Assembly: GCA_023229505.1 (NCBI GenBank)
Contig: JALNZD010000021.1
Coordinates: forward strand, 1 to 64,000
Length of the DNA: 64,000 bases
Reading direction: 5' to 3'
From: Bacteroidales bacterium
GTDB taxonomy: Bacteria > Bacteroidota > Bacteroidia > Bacteroidales > JAGOPY01
The notes beneath the pieces were generated by a model that did no database searches, was not told the origin of the DNA, and worked only from the letters and a program-made list of their open reading frames with translations. This document shows positions 44,019 to 53,099 of this stretch, piece after piece; the stretch's first letter is position 1, and the number at the start of each line of letters is the position of its first letter. A program made the translations under genes and the position numbers.

Positions 44019-45155
44019 TTACGACGACCGGTTCTGGATAAATCCCAGGAAATTATCTTTGTGAATGATATTTATTTCAGCACCGGGATATGCAGTTATA
44101 AATGCCGTCGTACCCCTGACTTTGCCGGTCTCCTTCCATTTAAACTCAAATGCGTGAAGTTTACCGTCATATTCTTCAATATAATCGATCTCTTGCTGCC
44201 GGTTTGTACGCCAGAAATATACGTTTCGAAAAAGTCTGTGGTATTCATTATTTTTTAATCGCTCTGATATCATCAAATTCTCCCACAATGCTCCTGTATC
44301 ATTACGTAATAACAAGTGACTGAACTGGTTGATGACAGCATTCCTGATGCCATTGTCATAAAAATAAATTTTCTTCGATCGTTTGAGTTCACTCCTCAGG
44401 TTGCCCGAAAAAGAAGTCAAACGGAAAATGATAAAGGCCTCTTCTAACAGATAGATATACCTTTCAACGGTTTCCTTATCGGCTTGAACAAGAATAGCCA
44501 ATTCCCGGTTTGAAACCTGGTTCCCCAGCTGAAAGGCCAGTGCTTTAACCAATTTTTCCAATATTTCAGGTCTCCTGACTTCCCTGAGCGCAAAAACATC
44601 CTTATATAAATAATCTGAAATTAATTCAGACAGAACTTCTTTTTCACTACCGGCACGATTGATCACCTCCGGGTAAGAACCATATATCATACGGGTTTCC
44701 AACGATCGGACCAGCTCAAGTTTATTCTTATAATCAGCCAGTTCTTCCAATGATATTGGGTAAAGTTTAAACGTCCACTTTCTTCCTGTAAGGGATTCTT
44801 TTATCTTATCCGTGAGTTCAAAAGAGCTTGAACCTGTTGCAGCCAATTGTGTATCAGGGCAATTGTCGTGTATGATCTTCAATGTTAATCCTGAATTTTC
44901 AAGTCTTTGGGCTTCATCAATAATCACAAGCATCTCCGGCTGGAAAAGTTCTTTTGCCCGTGAAGAGTTGATGCCGTTCAAAAGCGCCCTGTCTTCCGGA
45001 TTGTCAGCATTTAACCACAGGCTTTTACCCCCGTGGTTTTGTTGAATGCTGCTCATCAGTGTGGTTTTGCCAACCTGCCTCGGGCCAAGTAAAAGGATTG
45101 TTTTACCTGTAAATAATCTGCCGGTAATCAGCTCTTCCAGTTTTCTTTTTATCAT
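44019..45155 (-). CDS. AAA+ ATPase with DUF4143
   Basis: 378 residues from the ATG at 45155 (a TTG at 45176 is the alternative). AAA_14 part with Walker A LGPRQVGKTTL, Walker B MLVIIDEAQ and sensor ATGSSS; DUF4143 C-terminal part with the YFYDNGIRNAV and ENLMISERLK segments and an Asp/Glu nuclease-like motif (EIDYIEEYDGK...FEFKW). The function of this common family is unsettled; a nuclease-like C terminus has been noted. It breaks the pigment cluster on the opposite strand and has no biosynthetic link. Confidence 0.88.
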   Translation of the reverse strand: MIKRKLEELITGRLFTGKTILLLGPRQVGKTTLMSSIQQNHGGKSLWLNADNPEDRALLNGINSSRAKELFQPEMLVIIDEAQRLENSGLTLKIIHDNCPDTQLAATGSSSFELTDKIKESLTGRKWTFKLYPISLEELADYKNKLELVRSLETRMIYGSYPEVINRAGSEKEVLSELISDYLYKDVFALREVRRPEILEKLVKALAFQLGNQVSNRELAILVQADKETVERYIYLLEEAFIIFRLTSFSGNLRSELKRSKKIYFYDNGIRNAVINQFSHLLLRNDTGALWENLMISERLKNNEYHRLFRNVYFWRTNRQQEIDYIEEYDGKLHAFEFKWKETGKVRGTTAFITAYPGAEINIIHKDNFLGFIQNRSS

Positions 45156-45220
45156 ATTAGTGGTTATAACCGACAAATATACATATTTATGTCGGATTAA
45201 ACCGATATTTTTACGGTAAA

Positions 45221-45297
45221 TTTTAACCGCAGAGAACTCAGAGGAGGCACAGAGGATGCAGAGAAGGGAACTTACTAATCAGGCAAGGAGGCTTGAG
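45221..45297 (-). repeat. ACAGAGAACTCAGAGG-type dispersed repeat, copy A
   Basis: About 77 bases that match 46822-46897 with few changes (TTTAACCGCAGAGAACTCAG, then GCAAGGAGGCTTGA). Together they flank the ATPase gene at 45426-46682 as direct repeats. Sequences of this ACAGAG/ACTCAG type are widespread between genes of environmental bacteria. Confidence 0.8.
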
Positions 45298-45425
45298 GCA
45301 GAAAGAGAATCATTCAATCTCAATCTTATCAATCTCTTTCATAATCCTGTCTGTTTCGGTTAGAGCGACGATGATCTTCTATTTTTCGTAGTACCATTAT
45401 ATTGAGCCTACGATTTTTTAACCTC
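45298..45425. other. Short gap, nothing recognised
   Basis: About 130 bases between repeat copy A and the end of the second ATPase gene. No gene, hairpin or promoter stands out. Confidence 0.4.
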
Positions 45426-46682
45426 TCATCCCAACAACCACTTCCAAACAGGTATAACCTGAATAGTACATTCATTGAGCTTTATTATCTCTTCTTCGTC
45501 TTCTGTTATGATCAATCCGTTGGTAAGATCATATTGCTGCATAGCTTCCAACAAACCATTTATTTCCCTGCTTTTGGTGTCTGAATTTTCAATGGACTGG
45601 CAAACCTGAAAGGCATTTATTATCTTCCCGTTTTCCCGGATGATGAAATCACATTCCTGCTTGTTTTTGTGATAATAAATTTCGTGTCCCTTTCTTTTTA
45701 GTTGAAGAAAAACAACGTTCTCCAATTGCCGTCCGAAGTTGTCACTGAATTGAAAAGATACAGAATTCGCCAGTCCGGTATCGATGGAATATATTTTTTT
45801 TGGATTTGCAAGTTGTTTTTTTAAGGAGAAGTCAAATTTATTGATGGAGAATATCAAATATGCATTTTCAAAATAACTGATATATTCTTTTACCGAGATG
45901 GCATTTGACAAACCAAATACATTTTTCAAACCATTATAGCTGATCTCCTTTGAGATATTGCTTATCAGAAAATGAATCATCTCTGTGATTGTCTTGACAT
46001 TTCTGATATTGTACCTTGCAATCACGTCTTTGTATATAATATTTTCATACAGGTTCTTAAGATACTGGAGATGGGATGTTTGTAGGAATTCCGGAAACCC
46101 CCCATTCAAAATATAATTTCTGAAAGCTTTTTTCAATTGGGTTGATTTTTCCGCAGAATAGAAATCGTTTTTTTCAAGTTGAATTCCTTTAAATCGCAAA
46201 TATTCATTGAATGAAAATGGAAACAACTCGGTCTGAATATTTCTCCCTGTAAGATGGGTGCCGAGTTCTTTGCTTAGCATGGTAGCATTGGAACCGGTGA
46301 TATATATTTTATTGCCCTCGTTATACAAGCGCCTTACAAATCTTTCCCATCCATCAACATTTTGAATTTCATTGAAATAGTATGTATTTTCGGGTTCGTA
46401 CAATTCGTGAAAAGCTTCATTTAGTTTTTCAAAATCATCATTTGAAAAACCAACCAGGCGATTATCATCAAAATTGATACTATAGTTCTTCTCTGGGTTA
46501 TTTTCCCTGATATGCTGAACCAGGGTGGATTTTCCACACCTCCTGATGCCTGAGACAATCTGAATAAAAGGATCATTATACCCGCCTTCTAAGGATATTG
46601 TCTTGTCCCGCTGAATGAAATTGATACTCTTAGTTACCTCATTCTGAGCAACAATTACTTTTTTTATTTCTTCTTTGTTCAT
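45426..46682 (-). CDS. AAA+ ATPase with DUF4143, second copy type
   Basis: 418 residues from the ATG at 46682; a TTG at 46700 is possible. Walker A SGIRRCGKSTLV, Walker B-like NTYYFNEIQ, sensor TGSNATMLS, then a DUF4143 region with IDTGLANSV, ENVVFLQLKRKG and the nuclease-like EIYYHKNKQECDFII. Only weakly like the neighbour at 44019, so it is not a recent duplicate. It is flanked by near-identical direct repeats, which suggests it was inserted as a unit. Role unknown. Confidence 0.88.
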   Translation of the reverse strand: MNKEEIKKVIVAQNEVTKSINFIQRDKTISLEGGYNDPFIQIVSGIRRCGKSTLVQHIRENNPEKNYSINFDDNRLVGFSNDDFEKLNEAFHELYEPENTYYFNEIQNVDGWERFVRRLYNEGNKIYITGSNATMLSKELGTHLTGRNIQTELFPFSFNEYLRFKGIQLEKNDFYSAEKSTQLKKAFRNYILNGGFPEFLQTSHLQYLKNLYENIIYKDVIARYNIRNVKTITEMIHFLISNISKEISYNGLKNVFGLSNAISVKEYISYFENAYLIFSINKFDFSLKKQLANPKKIYSIDTGLANSVSFQFSDNFGRQLENVVFLQLKRKGHEIYYHKNKQECDFIIRENGKIINAFQVCQSIENSDTKSREINGLLEAMQQYDLTNGLIITEDEEEIIKLNECTIQVIPVWKWLLG

Positions 46683-46721
46683 TTTACTACTAATTAGCAA
46701 TTAGCAAAATTAATAAATATC

Positions 46722-46738
46722 ACTAATTAATAATTAGT
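46722..46738. promoter_or_regulatory. AT-rich palindrome upstream of the ATPase gene
   Basis: ACTAATTA-A-TAATTAGT is a perfect palindrome 40 bases upstream of the ATG at 46682, with a further TACTAATTAGC half-site nearer the gene. It could be an operator, possibly for self-regulation; no regulator is known. Confidence 0.35.
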
Positions 46739-46783
46739 AAAATAAATTAAGAGATTGAATTTTTTCTATTGATGATTTTTAAA

Positions 46784-46897
46784 TCTCCGTGTCTTCTCTG
46801 AGTTCTCTGCGGTTTTTAAAATTTAACCACAGAGAACTCAGAGGAGGCACAGAGGAAGCGGAGAGGGAAGCTTACTTATTCAGGCAAGGAGGCTTGA
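46784..46897. repeat. Inverted half-copy plus direct copy B of the ACTCAGAG repeat
   Basis: 46785-46817 is an inverted copy of the first about 33 bases of copy B (46822-46897). Together they form a long imperfect hairpin with a short A/T loop. Copy B is a direct repeat of copy A at 45221-45297. The hairpin may fold in RNA or mark an inserted element end. Confidence 0.75.
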
Positions 46898-46955
46898 AAT
46901 GAATTGTGGATAGCTGATGAGGGCACTAATAGAAGCATGAATTTTGCCCTTTCGT

Positions 46956-48437
46956 CTAAATCGGCATCCCAAACGCGATAAAGAACCCATTGGTGCCTAT
47001 TGAAGTAAAGGCATATTCAAGCCGGATGACAAGATCGTAGTAACTGACAAAATCGAGCCCTAATCCCCAGCTGAATAACATTTTGTTGTCATAAGGATTT
47101 CCGCTGGAAAATTTATTCGCCACATATCCGCAATCTCCGAAGGCATTCAGGTAAAAGGCGTACTGCAATGATTTGAACTTGGTTTTTTCCTGCCCCGGCT
47201 TTACTTTTCTCACATTTGGTTTTACCAGCTCGTATTTGACATTACTTCTGAAATAATACATCTGGTCACCTTTGAGCGTATAAAGATCATACCCCCGGAT
47301 GAAATCCTTTTTGTAAGTCATATTCTGCTGGTAATAATAAGGATAGTTCTCCCCGGATGAATTGACCGCTTTGACCATCTCGGCAATATAAAACTTCCGG
47401 CTCACAGTCTGGTAGAAATGAAAATCAATTCCATAGTAAAATATATCCACATCCCTGGAAATAATGCCCAATCCTTGCTTATCGATAAAAACCCTTAATA
47501 AATTACCTTTTAGCGGATAAGAATGACTGTTCCTCGAATCATAATAATAATCAGCGTAAAGGCTCAGCGAAGTATTAGATTTCTTGTTACCGGCCAGGAA
47601 ATTGGTATCAAGGCTGAACAGGGAGTCGGAGACCCTGACCCATTCCCCGCTTAGTTTTAGTGTGGAATAATTGTATAGCCCGGGCCTGAAAGTAAATGTA
47701 AGGTTGAACTTCACATCCTGCATGCTGTTGCTGGCATAAATCATCTCCCGTTTATTATCACGGGAGGCATATTCCACCGAATACATATTCTGGTAAACGG
47801 CACCTGTCCTCATTCCAACTTTCTGACCTTTACCGATCCATGGAATATAATATCCCAGACCGAATGAATAAGATTTGCCAAAAAAAAACGTTACCGAACC
47901 CTGGTGGCTCAGCCCCCAGAGGTTATTATGGCTGAAGAAGAGGCCCATACTTAAAGATGACCAATCCGGATCACGCAGCCATTCGTTAAAGTTGGGTTCA
48001 TTCAGTTTTATTTCAGGAAACAACCACCAATAGTGGCGTTCATTGACATCAACGTGCAATTTGTAGTTGTTACCTTCAATTTTTTCAAGCGACAGATCGG
48101 TAGTCAGGAACAACTTGGTATTGATGATATTTTCCCTGCTATACCCCAGTCTTAACTTAAGTTCGCTTGAATCGCCCATGGCAAACCGTTTCCTTCTCAA
48201 ATCCAACTTTCTGTCTTTCTCATAAGTCGCCAGGCTATCGCCGATTTTAAAATCCAGTTCCCTGGCAATGATCCGGTCTCTGGTGAGTTTATTCCCGGTA
48301 ATGGTCACACCGGAAATTTTAATATAAGGGTAATCCATCGTGTAGGGCATGTGGACAGCGCCGTCCTTGTTTTGCGCCAGGAGGTGATTTGAGAAGCAGA
48401 CAAGGGTGAAAAACATGATGATTACTCTTATTTTCAT
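46956..48437 (-). CDS. Omp85/TamA-like outer-membrane protein with POTRA domain
   Basis: 493 residues with a signal peptide (MKIRVIIMFFTLVCFSNHLLAQ). A POTRA-like domain (about 38-140; IKISGVTITGNKLTRDRIIARELDFKIGD) is followed by a beta-barrel of the bacterial surface antigen type (about 150-493), with FIRGYDLYTLKG near the conserved loop-6 (V/I)RGY motif and a terminal strand ending FGMPI. Only one POTRA, so it is not BamA itself. It is opposite in strand to the cluster but may insert or export outer-membrane cargo. Its place here could be coincidental. Confidence 0.8.
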   Translation of the reverse strand: MKIRVIIMFFTLVCFSNHLLAQNKDGAVHMPYTMDYPYIKISGVTITGNKLTRDRIIARELDFKIGDSLATYEKDRKLDLRRKRFAMGDSSELKLRLGYSRENIINTKLFLTTDLSLEKIEGNNYKLHVDVNERHYWWLFPEIKLNEPNFNEWLRDPDWSSLSMGLFFSHNNLWGLSHQGSVTFFFGKSYSFGLGYYIPWIGKGQKVGMRTGAVYQNMYSVEYASRDNKREMIYASNSMQDVKFNLTFTFRPGLYNYSTLKLSGEWVRVSDSLFSLDTNFLAGNKKSNTSLSLYADYYYDSRNSHSYPLKGNLLRVFIDKQGLGIISRDVDIFYYGIDFHFYQTVSRKFYIAEMVKAVNSSGENYPYYYQQNMTYKKDFIRGYDLYTLKGDQMYYFRSNVKYELVKPNVRKVKPGQEKTKFKSLQYAFYLNAFGDCGYVANKFSSGNPYDNKMLFSWGLGLDFVSYYDLVIRLEYAFTSIGTNGFFIAFGMPI

Positions 48438-48561
48438 GAGTTTAATTTCTCATTAAAATGGATAAACAAATATACATTTAAAATGAAACAGGGTTTCCAA
48501 CCCTCGGGTCTCCAACCCTCTTTTTTTGTACATTCGCCCCGTTATTCATGGAGAAACCATC

Positions 48562-49233
48562 ATGATCATCACCCGTTACTGCTCGATCAACCCGGAACAG
48601 GTATCCGTTAATAAAACCATCCTGCTCAAAAACCCGGATTCAGATAAGAAAAACCTGCTGAAGACACTCTATCGCCATCTTTATATCCAATATCCCAAGT
48701 TTTTCAAAATGGATCCCCTGAGCAAGCTGGCATTCCTCTCTGCCGAGATCCTGCTGAGAGATATGAATGTGACCACCCGGTACCCTTCGGAAGAGATTGG
48801 CATGATCCTGCTAAATTCTACTTCTTCCCTTGAAACTGATGAGAAACACCAGGAAAGCATCAACGACCGCGGGAATTATTTCCCCAGCCCGTCGGTCTTT
48901 GTTTACACCCTCCCCAATATCATGGCCGGGGAAATTGCCATCAGGCATAAGATCAAAGGAGAAAATGCTGTTATTATCAGGGAAAAGCCGGATGTCCAGA
49001 CTATTTTTCAGCTGGTCGATGAACTTTTTTCACGGAAGAGAGTTAGTTGTTGCATAGCCGGTTGGGTTGAATCTTACCACGACAGGCTGTCGTCGTGCCT
49101 GATGCTGATAGAAAATGAAGAAATGGCAAAAACATATATAGAACCAGAGGAAATCATTATCTTTGACCCCTCAAATATTGAACGAATCTTTAAAGAGGTT
49201 TTATTGGATGGAAGAACTGACGGAAAAGCTTAA
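48562..49233 (+). CDS. Ketosynthase-like protein lacking the active site (N-terminal half)
   Basis: 223 residues from the ATG at 48562. It has the pattern of the ketosynthase N-terminal half (DPLSKLAFLSAEILLRD, GMILLNSTSSLETDEKHQESI, PSVFVYTLPNIMAGEIAIRHKIKGENA), but the position of the catalytic Cys is empty and the second half with both His residues is absent. Similar short proteins occur in flexirubin and aryl-polyene loci and may act as structural partners or chain-length determinants. It overlaps the next gene by 26 bases. Confidence 0.7.
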   Translation: MIITRYCSINPEQVSVNKTILLKNPDSDKKNLLKTLYRHLYIQYPKFFKMDPLSKLAFLSAEILLRDMNVTTRYPSEEIGMILLNSTSSLETDEKHQESINDRGNYFPSPSVFVYTLPNIMAGEIAIRHKIKGENAVIIREKPDVQTIFQLVDELFSRKRVSCCIAGWVESYHDRLSSCLMLIENEEMAKTYIEPEEIIIFDPSNIERIFKEVLLDGRTDGKA

Positions 49234-49465
49234 AAAAGAGATTATTGAGGTTTTAAACCTTGAGGATATTAAACCTGAAGACATTGACGTGGATGCCCCT
49301 CTTTTCGGCGACGGGCTGGGACTGGATTCCATCGACGCACTGGAACTGATCGTTCTCCTCGAAAAAAATTATAGCATCAAGATCGAAGATCCTAAGGAAG
49401 GGCGTAAGATATTCACCTCAGTCCGCACCATGGCTAACTTCATCCTCGAGCACCAAAAAAAGTAA
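49208..49465 (+). CDS. Acyl carrier protein 2
   Basis: 85 residues from the ATG at 49208, which begins MEELTEKLKKEI as expected for a carrier; a longer reading from 49163 is rejected. Phosphopantetheine Ser lies in GLGLDSIDALELIV near residue 39. It overlaps the previous gene by 26 bases and stops 4 bases before the next ketosynthase, so it probably works with that ketosynthase/chain-length-factor pair. It differs clearly from carrier 1. Confidence 0.88.
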   Translation: MEELTEKLKKEIIEVLNLEDIKPEDIDVDAPLFGDGLGLDSIDALELIVLLEKNYSIKIEDPKEGRKIFTSVRTMANFILEHQKK

Positions 49466-49469
49466 GCTG

Positions 49470-50666
49470 ATGGCAGAAAGGGTTTTTGTCACCGGCATCG
49501 GGATCATCTGTGCCATCGGGAAAAACACCGGCGAAACCTTTGCATCCCTTCGGGCCACCCGATCAGGCATCAGCCATCTTTCTATCCTTGATTCTATCCA
49601 CCGCGATACCCTCCCGGTGGGCGAGATCAAACTGACTAACAAGGAGCTGGGCGCCCTGGCCGGGATCAGCGACCCGGATATGTTCCCACGCACCGCCCTG
49701 CTGGGCCTCATCGCCGCCGGAGAAGCCGTTAAAAATGCAGGTATCGACCCAAAAGACAATAATTTCCGCACAGGGGTCATTTCTGCCAGCACCGTCGGAG
49801 GAATGGACAAGACCGAGATCAATTACCGGAACTACCACCTTGGAGCGCCTTATAACAATTTTGTCCTGACACATGACTGCGGCGACAGCACGGAAAAAAT
49901 CGCCGTCCGCTTAGGCTTTCGCGATATGGTCAGCACCATCAGCACGGCATGTTCTTCATCAGCCAACTCAATCATGTTCGGTGCCAGGCTGATCCGCCAT
50001 GGCCTGCTCGACCGTGTGCTTGCCGGCGGTACCGATGCCATGTCGAAATTTACCCTCAACGGGTTCCACACATTGATGATTCTCGACAAGCAGCCTTGCC
50101 GGCCGTTCGACAAGAACCGGATGGGGCTGAACCTTGGCGAAGGAGCCGCTTTCCTCGTCCTCGAATCGGAAAAAGCCCTTGACGGCAGGATCCCCTTATG
50201 TGAACTCAGCGGTTATGCCAATGCCAACGACGCTTACCACCAGACCGCCTCATCCCCCGACGGATTTGGACCTTACCTGTCGATGTCGCAGGCGCTGGAT
50301 TCCGGCAGGCTGAAGCCTGCGGACATTCAATATATCAACGCCCACGGAACAGGAACTGATAACAATGACCTCACCGAAGGGATCGCGATTGAGAGAATAT
50401 TCGGGCAGCATATTCCGCTGGTTTCATCAACCAAACCATTTACCGGACATACACTAGGCGCTGCAGCGGCCGTCGAAGCAGTAATCTCCATCCTTTCCAT
50501 CAAAAATCAGATGGTATTTCCCAACCTGAACTTCCACGAAAAAATGGATGAATTGCATTTTGAGCCTTTGAAAGAGATGATTACAGGAAAGAACCTCCGG
50601 CACGTACTCAGCAACTCTTTCGGTTTCGGCGGCAACGATTCAACACTCATATTCTCAGCTTGTTGA
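49470..50666 (+). CDS. Beta-ketoacyl-ACP synthase (FabF-type, KS alpha)
   Basis: A 398-residue ketosynthase with Cys161 in STACSSSANSIM, His in NAHGTGTDNND (near 292) and His in TGHTLGAAAAVE (near 328). All three catalytic residues are present. The next gene, 1 base after its stop, encodes a ketosynthase-like protein without them, which gives the KS/chain-length-factor pairing of aryl-polyene synthesis. Confidence 0.92.
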   Translation: MAERVFVTGIGIICAIGKNTGETFASLRATRSGISHLSILDSIHRDTLPVGEIKLTNKELGALAGISDPDMFPRTALLGLIAAGEAVKNAGIDPKDNNFRTGVISASTVGGMDKTEINYRNYHLGAPYNNFVLTHDCGDSTEKIAVRLGFRDMVSTISTACSSSANSIMFGARLIRHGLLDRVLAGGTDAMSKFTLNGFHTLMILDKQPCRPFDKNRMGLNLGEGAAFLVLESEKALDGRIPLCELSGYANANDAYHQTASSPDGFGPYLSMSQALDSGRLKPADIQYINAHGTGTDNNDLTEGIAIERIFGQHIPLVSSTKPFTGHTLGAAAAVEAVISILSIKNQMVFPNLNFHEKMDELHFEPLKEMITGKNLRHVLSNSFGFGGNDSTLIFSAC

Positions 50667-50667
50667 T

Positions 50668-51735
50668 ATGGAAGCATTCATCCGGGGCATAGGAAATATC
50701 TCACCACAGCCAACGTTCGACAACAGCGCTTTCCTGGAAGATGTCCGTGAATACAACACGGCCAGGCTGCAATCAATAGAACCCGATTATAAAAATTACA
50801 TCAAACCGATCCAGTTGCGCCGAATGAGCCGGTTGCTCAAGATGGGCGTCACGGCCGCCGGTATGTGCCTTCATGACGCTGAAGTGGAACAACCCGATGC
50901 GATCATCACCGGCACCGGCCTGGGCATGATGGAAGAGACTGAAAAATTCCTGAACGGAATCCTTGACAATGGCGAGAAACTGCTCAACCCGACCGCTTTT
51001 ATCCAATCGACCCATAATACTGTCGGTGCCCATATTGCCGTAATGCTTGGTTGTAACAAGTATAACCTGACTTATGTGCACGGCCCCGTTTCACTGGAAA
51101 ATGCACTGCTCGACAGCCTGATGTGTCTTTCCGAAAGGCCCTCCGACAAGGTGCTTCTCGGAGGTATCGAAGAAATGACCGAGGCGCATTTCATTATCAC
51201 CGACAGCATGGGATTCTGGAAAAAAGGCCCAATCAGCAACCTTGACCTGCTTAAAAATAAAACACCCGGCACCATTGCCGGCGAAGGAGCATCTTTTTTC
51301 CTGCTGTCCAGGGAGGAAAGTCCCCAAAACTACGGCCAAATCCGTGGATTATCCACGCGGTTTAACCCGGAGAATCAAACTATTGCAGTGAATCATATCG
51401 AAGATTTCCTCGCTGCCCACAAACTGAACATAGCCGACATCGACCTGGTCATCCTCGGTCTGAACGGCGATCCGGCATCAGATGCCATCTATGAGCCTGT
51501 TACCGGTTATTTTGAAGGAAAATCAACCATGACTTGGTATAAACATCTTTGCGGCGAGCATTACCTGGCATCGTCCTTCGCCCTTTGGTTGGGCGCCCGT
51601 ATCTTGAAAAACCAGAAAATCCCTGGCATTATAAGGCTGAATGAGACTCCAAAACCCGGCAAGATCAGAAATATCATGATTTATAACCACTATAAAAATA
51701 TCTACCACTCCCTCATCCTGGTCTCATCATGTTAA
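50668..51735 (+). CDS. Ketosynthase-like chain-length factor (KS beta), catalytically dead
   Basis: 355 residues aligned in outline with FabF, but the Cys position reads YVHGPVSLENAL (near residue 137) and the first His motif is LNGDPASDA, so neither is kept. Such inactive partners set chain length in type II aromatic polyketide and aryl-polyene systems. It follows the active ketosynthase by 1 base. The C-terminal end overlaps the start of the polysaccharide deacetylase gene by 7 bases. Confidence 0.82.
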   Translation: MEAFIRGIGNISPQPTFDNSAFLEDVREYNTARLQSIEPDYKNYIKPIQLRRMSRLLKMGVTAAGMCLHDAEVEQPDAIITGTGLGMMEETEKFLNGILDNGEKLLNPTAFIQSTHNTVGAHIAVMLGCNKYNLTYVHGPVSLENALLDSLMCLSERPSDKVLLGGIEEMTEAHFIITDSMGFWKKGPISNLDLLKNKTPGTIAGEGASFFLLSREESPQNYGQIRGLSTRFNPENQTIAVNHIEDFLAAHKLNIADIDLVILGLNGDPASDAIYEPVTGYFEGKSTMTWYKHLCGEHYLASSFALWLGARILKNQKIPGIIRLNETPKPGKIRNIMIYNHYKNIYHSLILVSSC

Positions 51736-52505
51736 ACTTACGCTCTGCAAGCATTTTGATTATCATTCTTGCAGCCGTGGTAATACTGCTGATGATCTTT
51801 CAACCTCATCTCTGGTGGATCTTCTTGCTCTTAACAGTTGTCTATTTGCTAATGCTCATTGCAGGCTCATTCAATATAGGTTCCAACTTTTATTTGAGGG
51901 CATTATGCAGAGGAACGAAACCTGAAAAAGTTCTGGCGCTGACTTTCGACGATGGCCCGGATGAGATTATAACGCCAAAGGTTCTGGCCATCCTGGAAAA
52001 GAATAATATCCCGGCGACTTTTTTTATCATCGGGAAGAAAGCGGAAAAACAGGTTGATATGATACAGCTGATCATGACCAAAGGGCATCTGATAAGTCTG
52101 CATTCTTACGACCATGCTTTCTTTTTCGATCTTTATCTGAGAGGAAAGATGGAACAGGATTTGCTGAAGACAGAAGAGATTATAATGAAAGCAACAGGTA
52201 AAAAGCCATTATTGTTCAGGCCACCATATGGGGTTACCAATCCAACCCTGGCGAAAGTTGTGAAGAAACTTGGATATAAGGTTATCGGTTGGTCGGTAAG
52301 GAGTTTTGACACGGCCATAAAGGATGCTGAAAAAATTGCAGGACGTGTAATTGGAAAACTCCATCCCGGCGCTGTAATCCTGATGCATGACACGCAAAAT
52401 ATTACACCGGAGGCGCTGGAAAAAGTTATTATAATGGCAAAAGAAGAAGGCTACCGGTTCGTTGGGCTTGATGAAATGTTTGGTGTTGAAGCTTATAAAA
52501 ATTAA
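51729..52505 (+). CDS. Membrane-anchored polysaccharide deacetylase-like protein
   Basis: A 258-residue NodB-type protein. Two N-terminal hydrophobic helices (about 7-50) are followed by the deacetylase domain: LTFDDGPDE with the metal Asp (about residue 76), the SLHSYDHAF metal-binding His pair, RPPYG and the LMHDTQN motif with the last His. The set is complete, so it is likely active as a zinc deacetylase, perhaps on a glycan or another acetylated group of the product. It overlaps the preceding gene. Confidence 0.85.
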   Translation: MLNLRSASILIIILAAVVILLMIFQPHLWWIFLLLTVVYLLMLIAGSFNIGSNFYLRALCRGTKPEKVLALTFDDGPDEIITPKVLAILEKNNIPATFFIIGKKAEKQVDMIQLIMTKGHLISLHSYDHAFFFDLYLRGKMEQDLLKTEEIIMKATGKKPLLFRPPYGVTNPTLAKVVKKLGYKVIGWSVRSFDTAIKDAEKIAGRVIGKLHPGAVILMHDTQNITPEALEKVIIMAKEEGYRFVGLDEMFGVEAYKN

Positions 52506-52508
52506 AAG

Positions 52509-52964
52509 ATGCGATTACTTGTATTCTTTATTTCGTTGATATTTCTGTTGCCGCAGCAAGGCGGAAAGCACCGGCTGGTGGTCACCGTCACAGGTCTGAA
52601 ACCGCTGAAAGGCGATCTTTATATCAGCCTTCACCAGCGGCCGGAATATTTTCAATTTGCCGACAGTGCTTTGATGAAAACAAAAATCGGCGTGAATGCT
52701 GAAACGGAAACCGTTTTCTTCGACAAAGTCCCTGAAGGTCGTTATGCGATTGCCATCTACCATGATGAGAACCTGAACGGGATGATGGATGCCAACGAGA
52801 TCGGCATACCGAGGGAAGGCTACGGGTTTTCGAACAATCCGAAAGTTCCCGGAAAGCCGAAGTTTGAGCAGGCAGCTTTTGATTTAAGCCGTAACGATAC
52901 TATCGTGATTAAAATGATTTATCATCCTGCTCCAAATCAAAGGAAAGATTCTGAAAATAAGTAA
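52509..52964 (+). CDS. DUF2141 exported protein
   Basis: A 151-residue protein with a signal peptide (LLVFFISLIFLLPQQGG) and a beta-sandwich of the DUF2141 type (VTVTGLKPLKGDLYISLHQ, GRYAIAIYHDENLNGMMDANE with a calcium-like loop, GYGFSNNP). Family function is unknown. It begins 3 bases after the deacetylase stop, in one transcript with it. Confidence 0.8.
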   Translation: MRLLVFFISLIFLLPQQGGKHRLVVTVTGLKPLKGDLYISLHQRPEYFQFADSALMKTKIGVNAETETVFFDKVPEGRYAIAIYHDENLNGMMDANEIGIPREGYGFSNNPKVPGKPKFEQAAFDLSRNDTIVIKMIYHPAPNQRKDSENK

Positions 52965-53009
52965 GATTAATTATTGGAATAACTCAGGAAACTAAAAAAA
53001 ATAATAAAA

Positions 53010-53099
53010 GCCACAAAAACACAAAAACACTAAATCTCACAAAAATGGCAATCAGTATAACAACTTCCGTGCAATATCGTGTTTTGGTGCTTTGGTGGC
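53010..53099. repeat. Inverted repeat overlapping the lolA start
   Basis: GCCACAAAAACACAAAAACAC (first arm, 53010-53030) and its reverse complement type at 53079-53099 form 21-base arms with 17 matching positions and a gap of about 48 bases. It runs into the N-terminal codons of the LolA gene. It resembles dispersed CACAAAAACAC repeats of environmental bacteria. Confidence 0.7.

Noticed and set aside
44019..46682. The two DUF4143 ATPases as a defence or toxin-antitoxin system
   Set aside because: Neither has a partner toxin, methylase or nuclease gene beside it and the two are not closely alike. The family is too broad for a defence call on this evidence.
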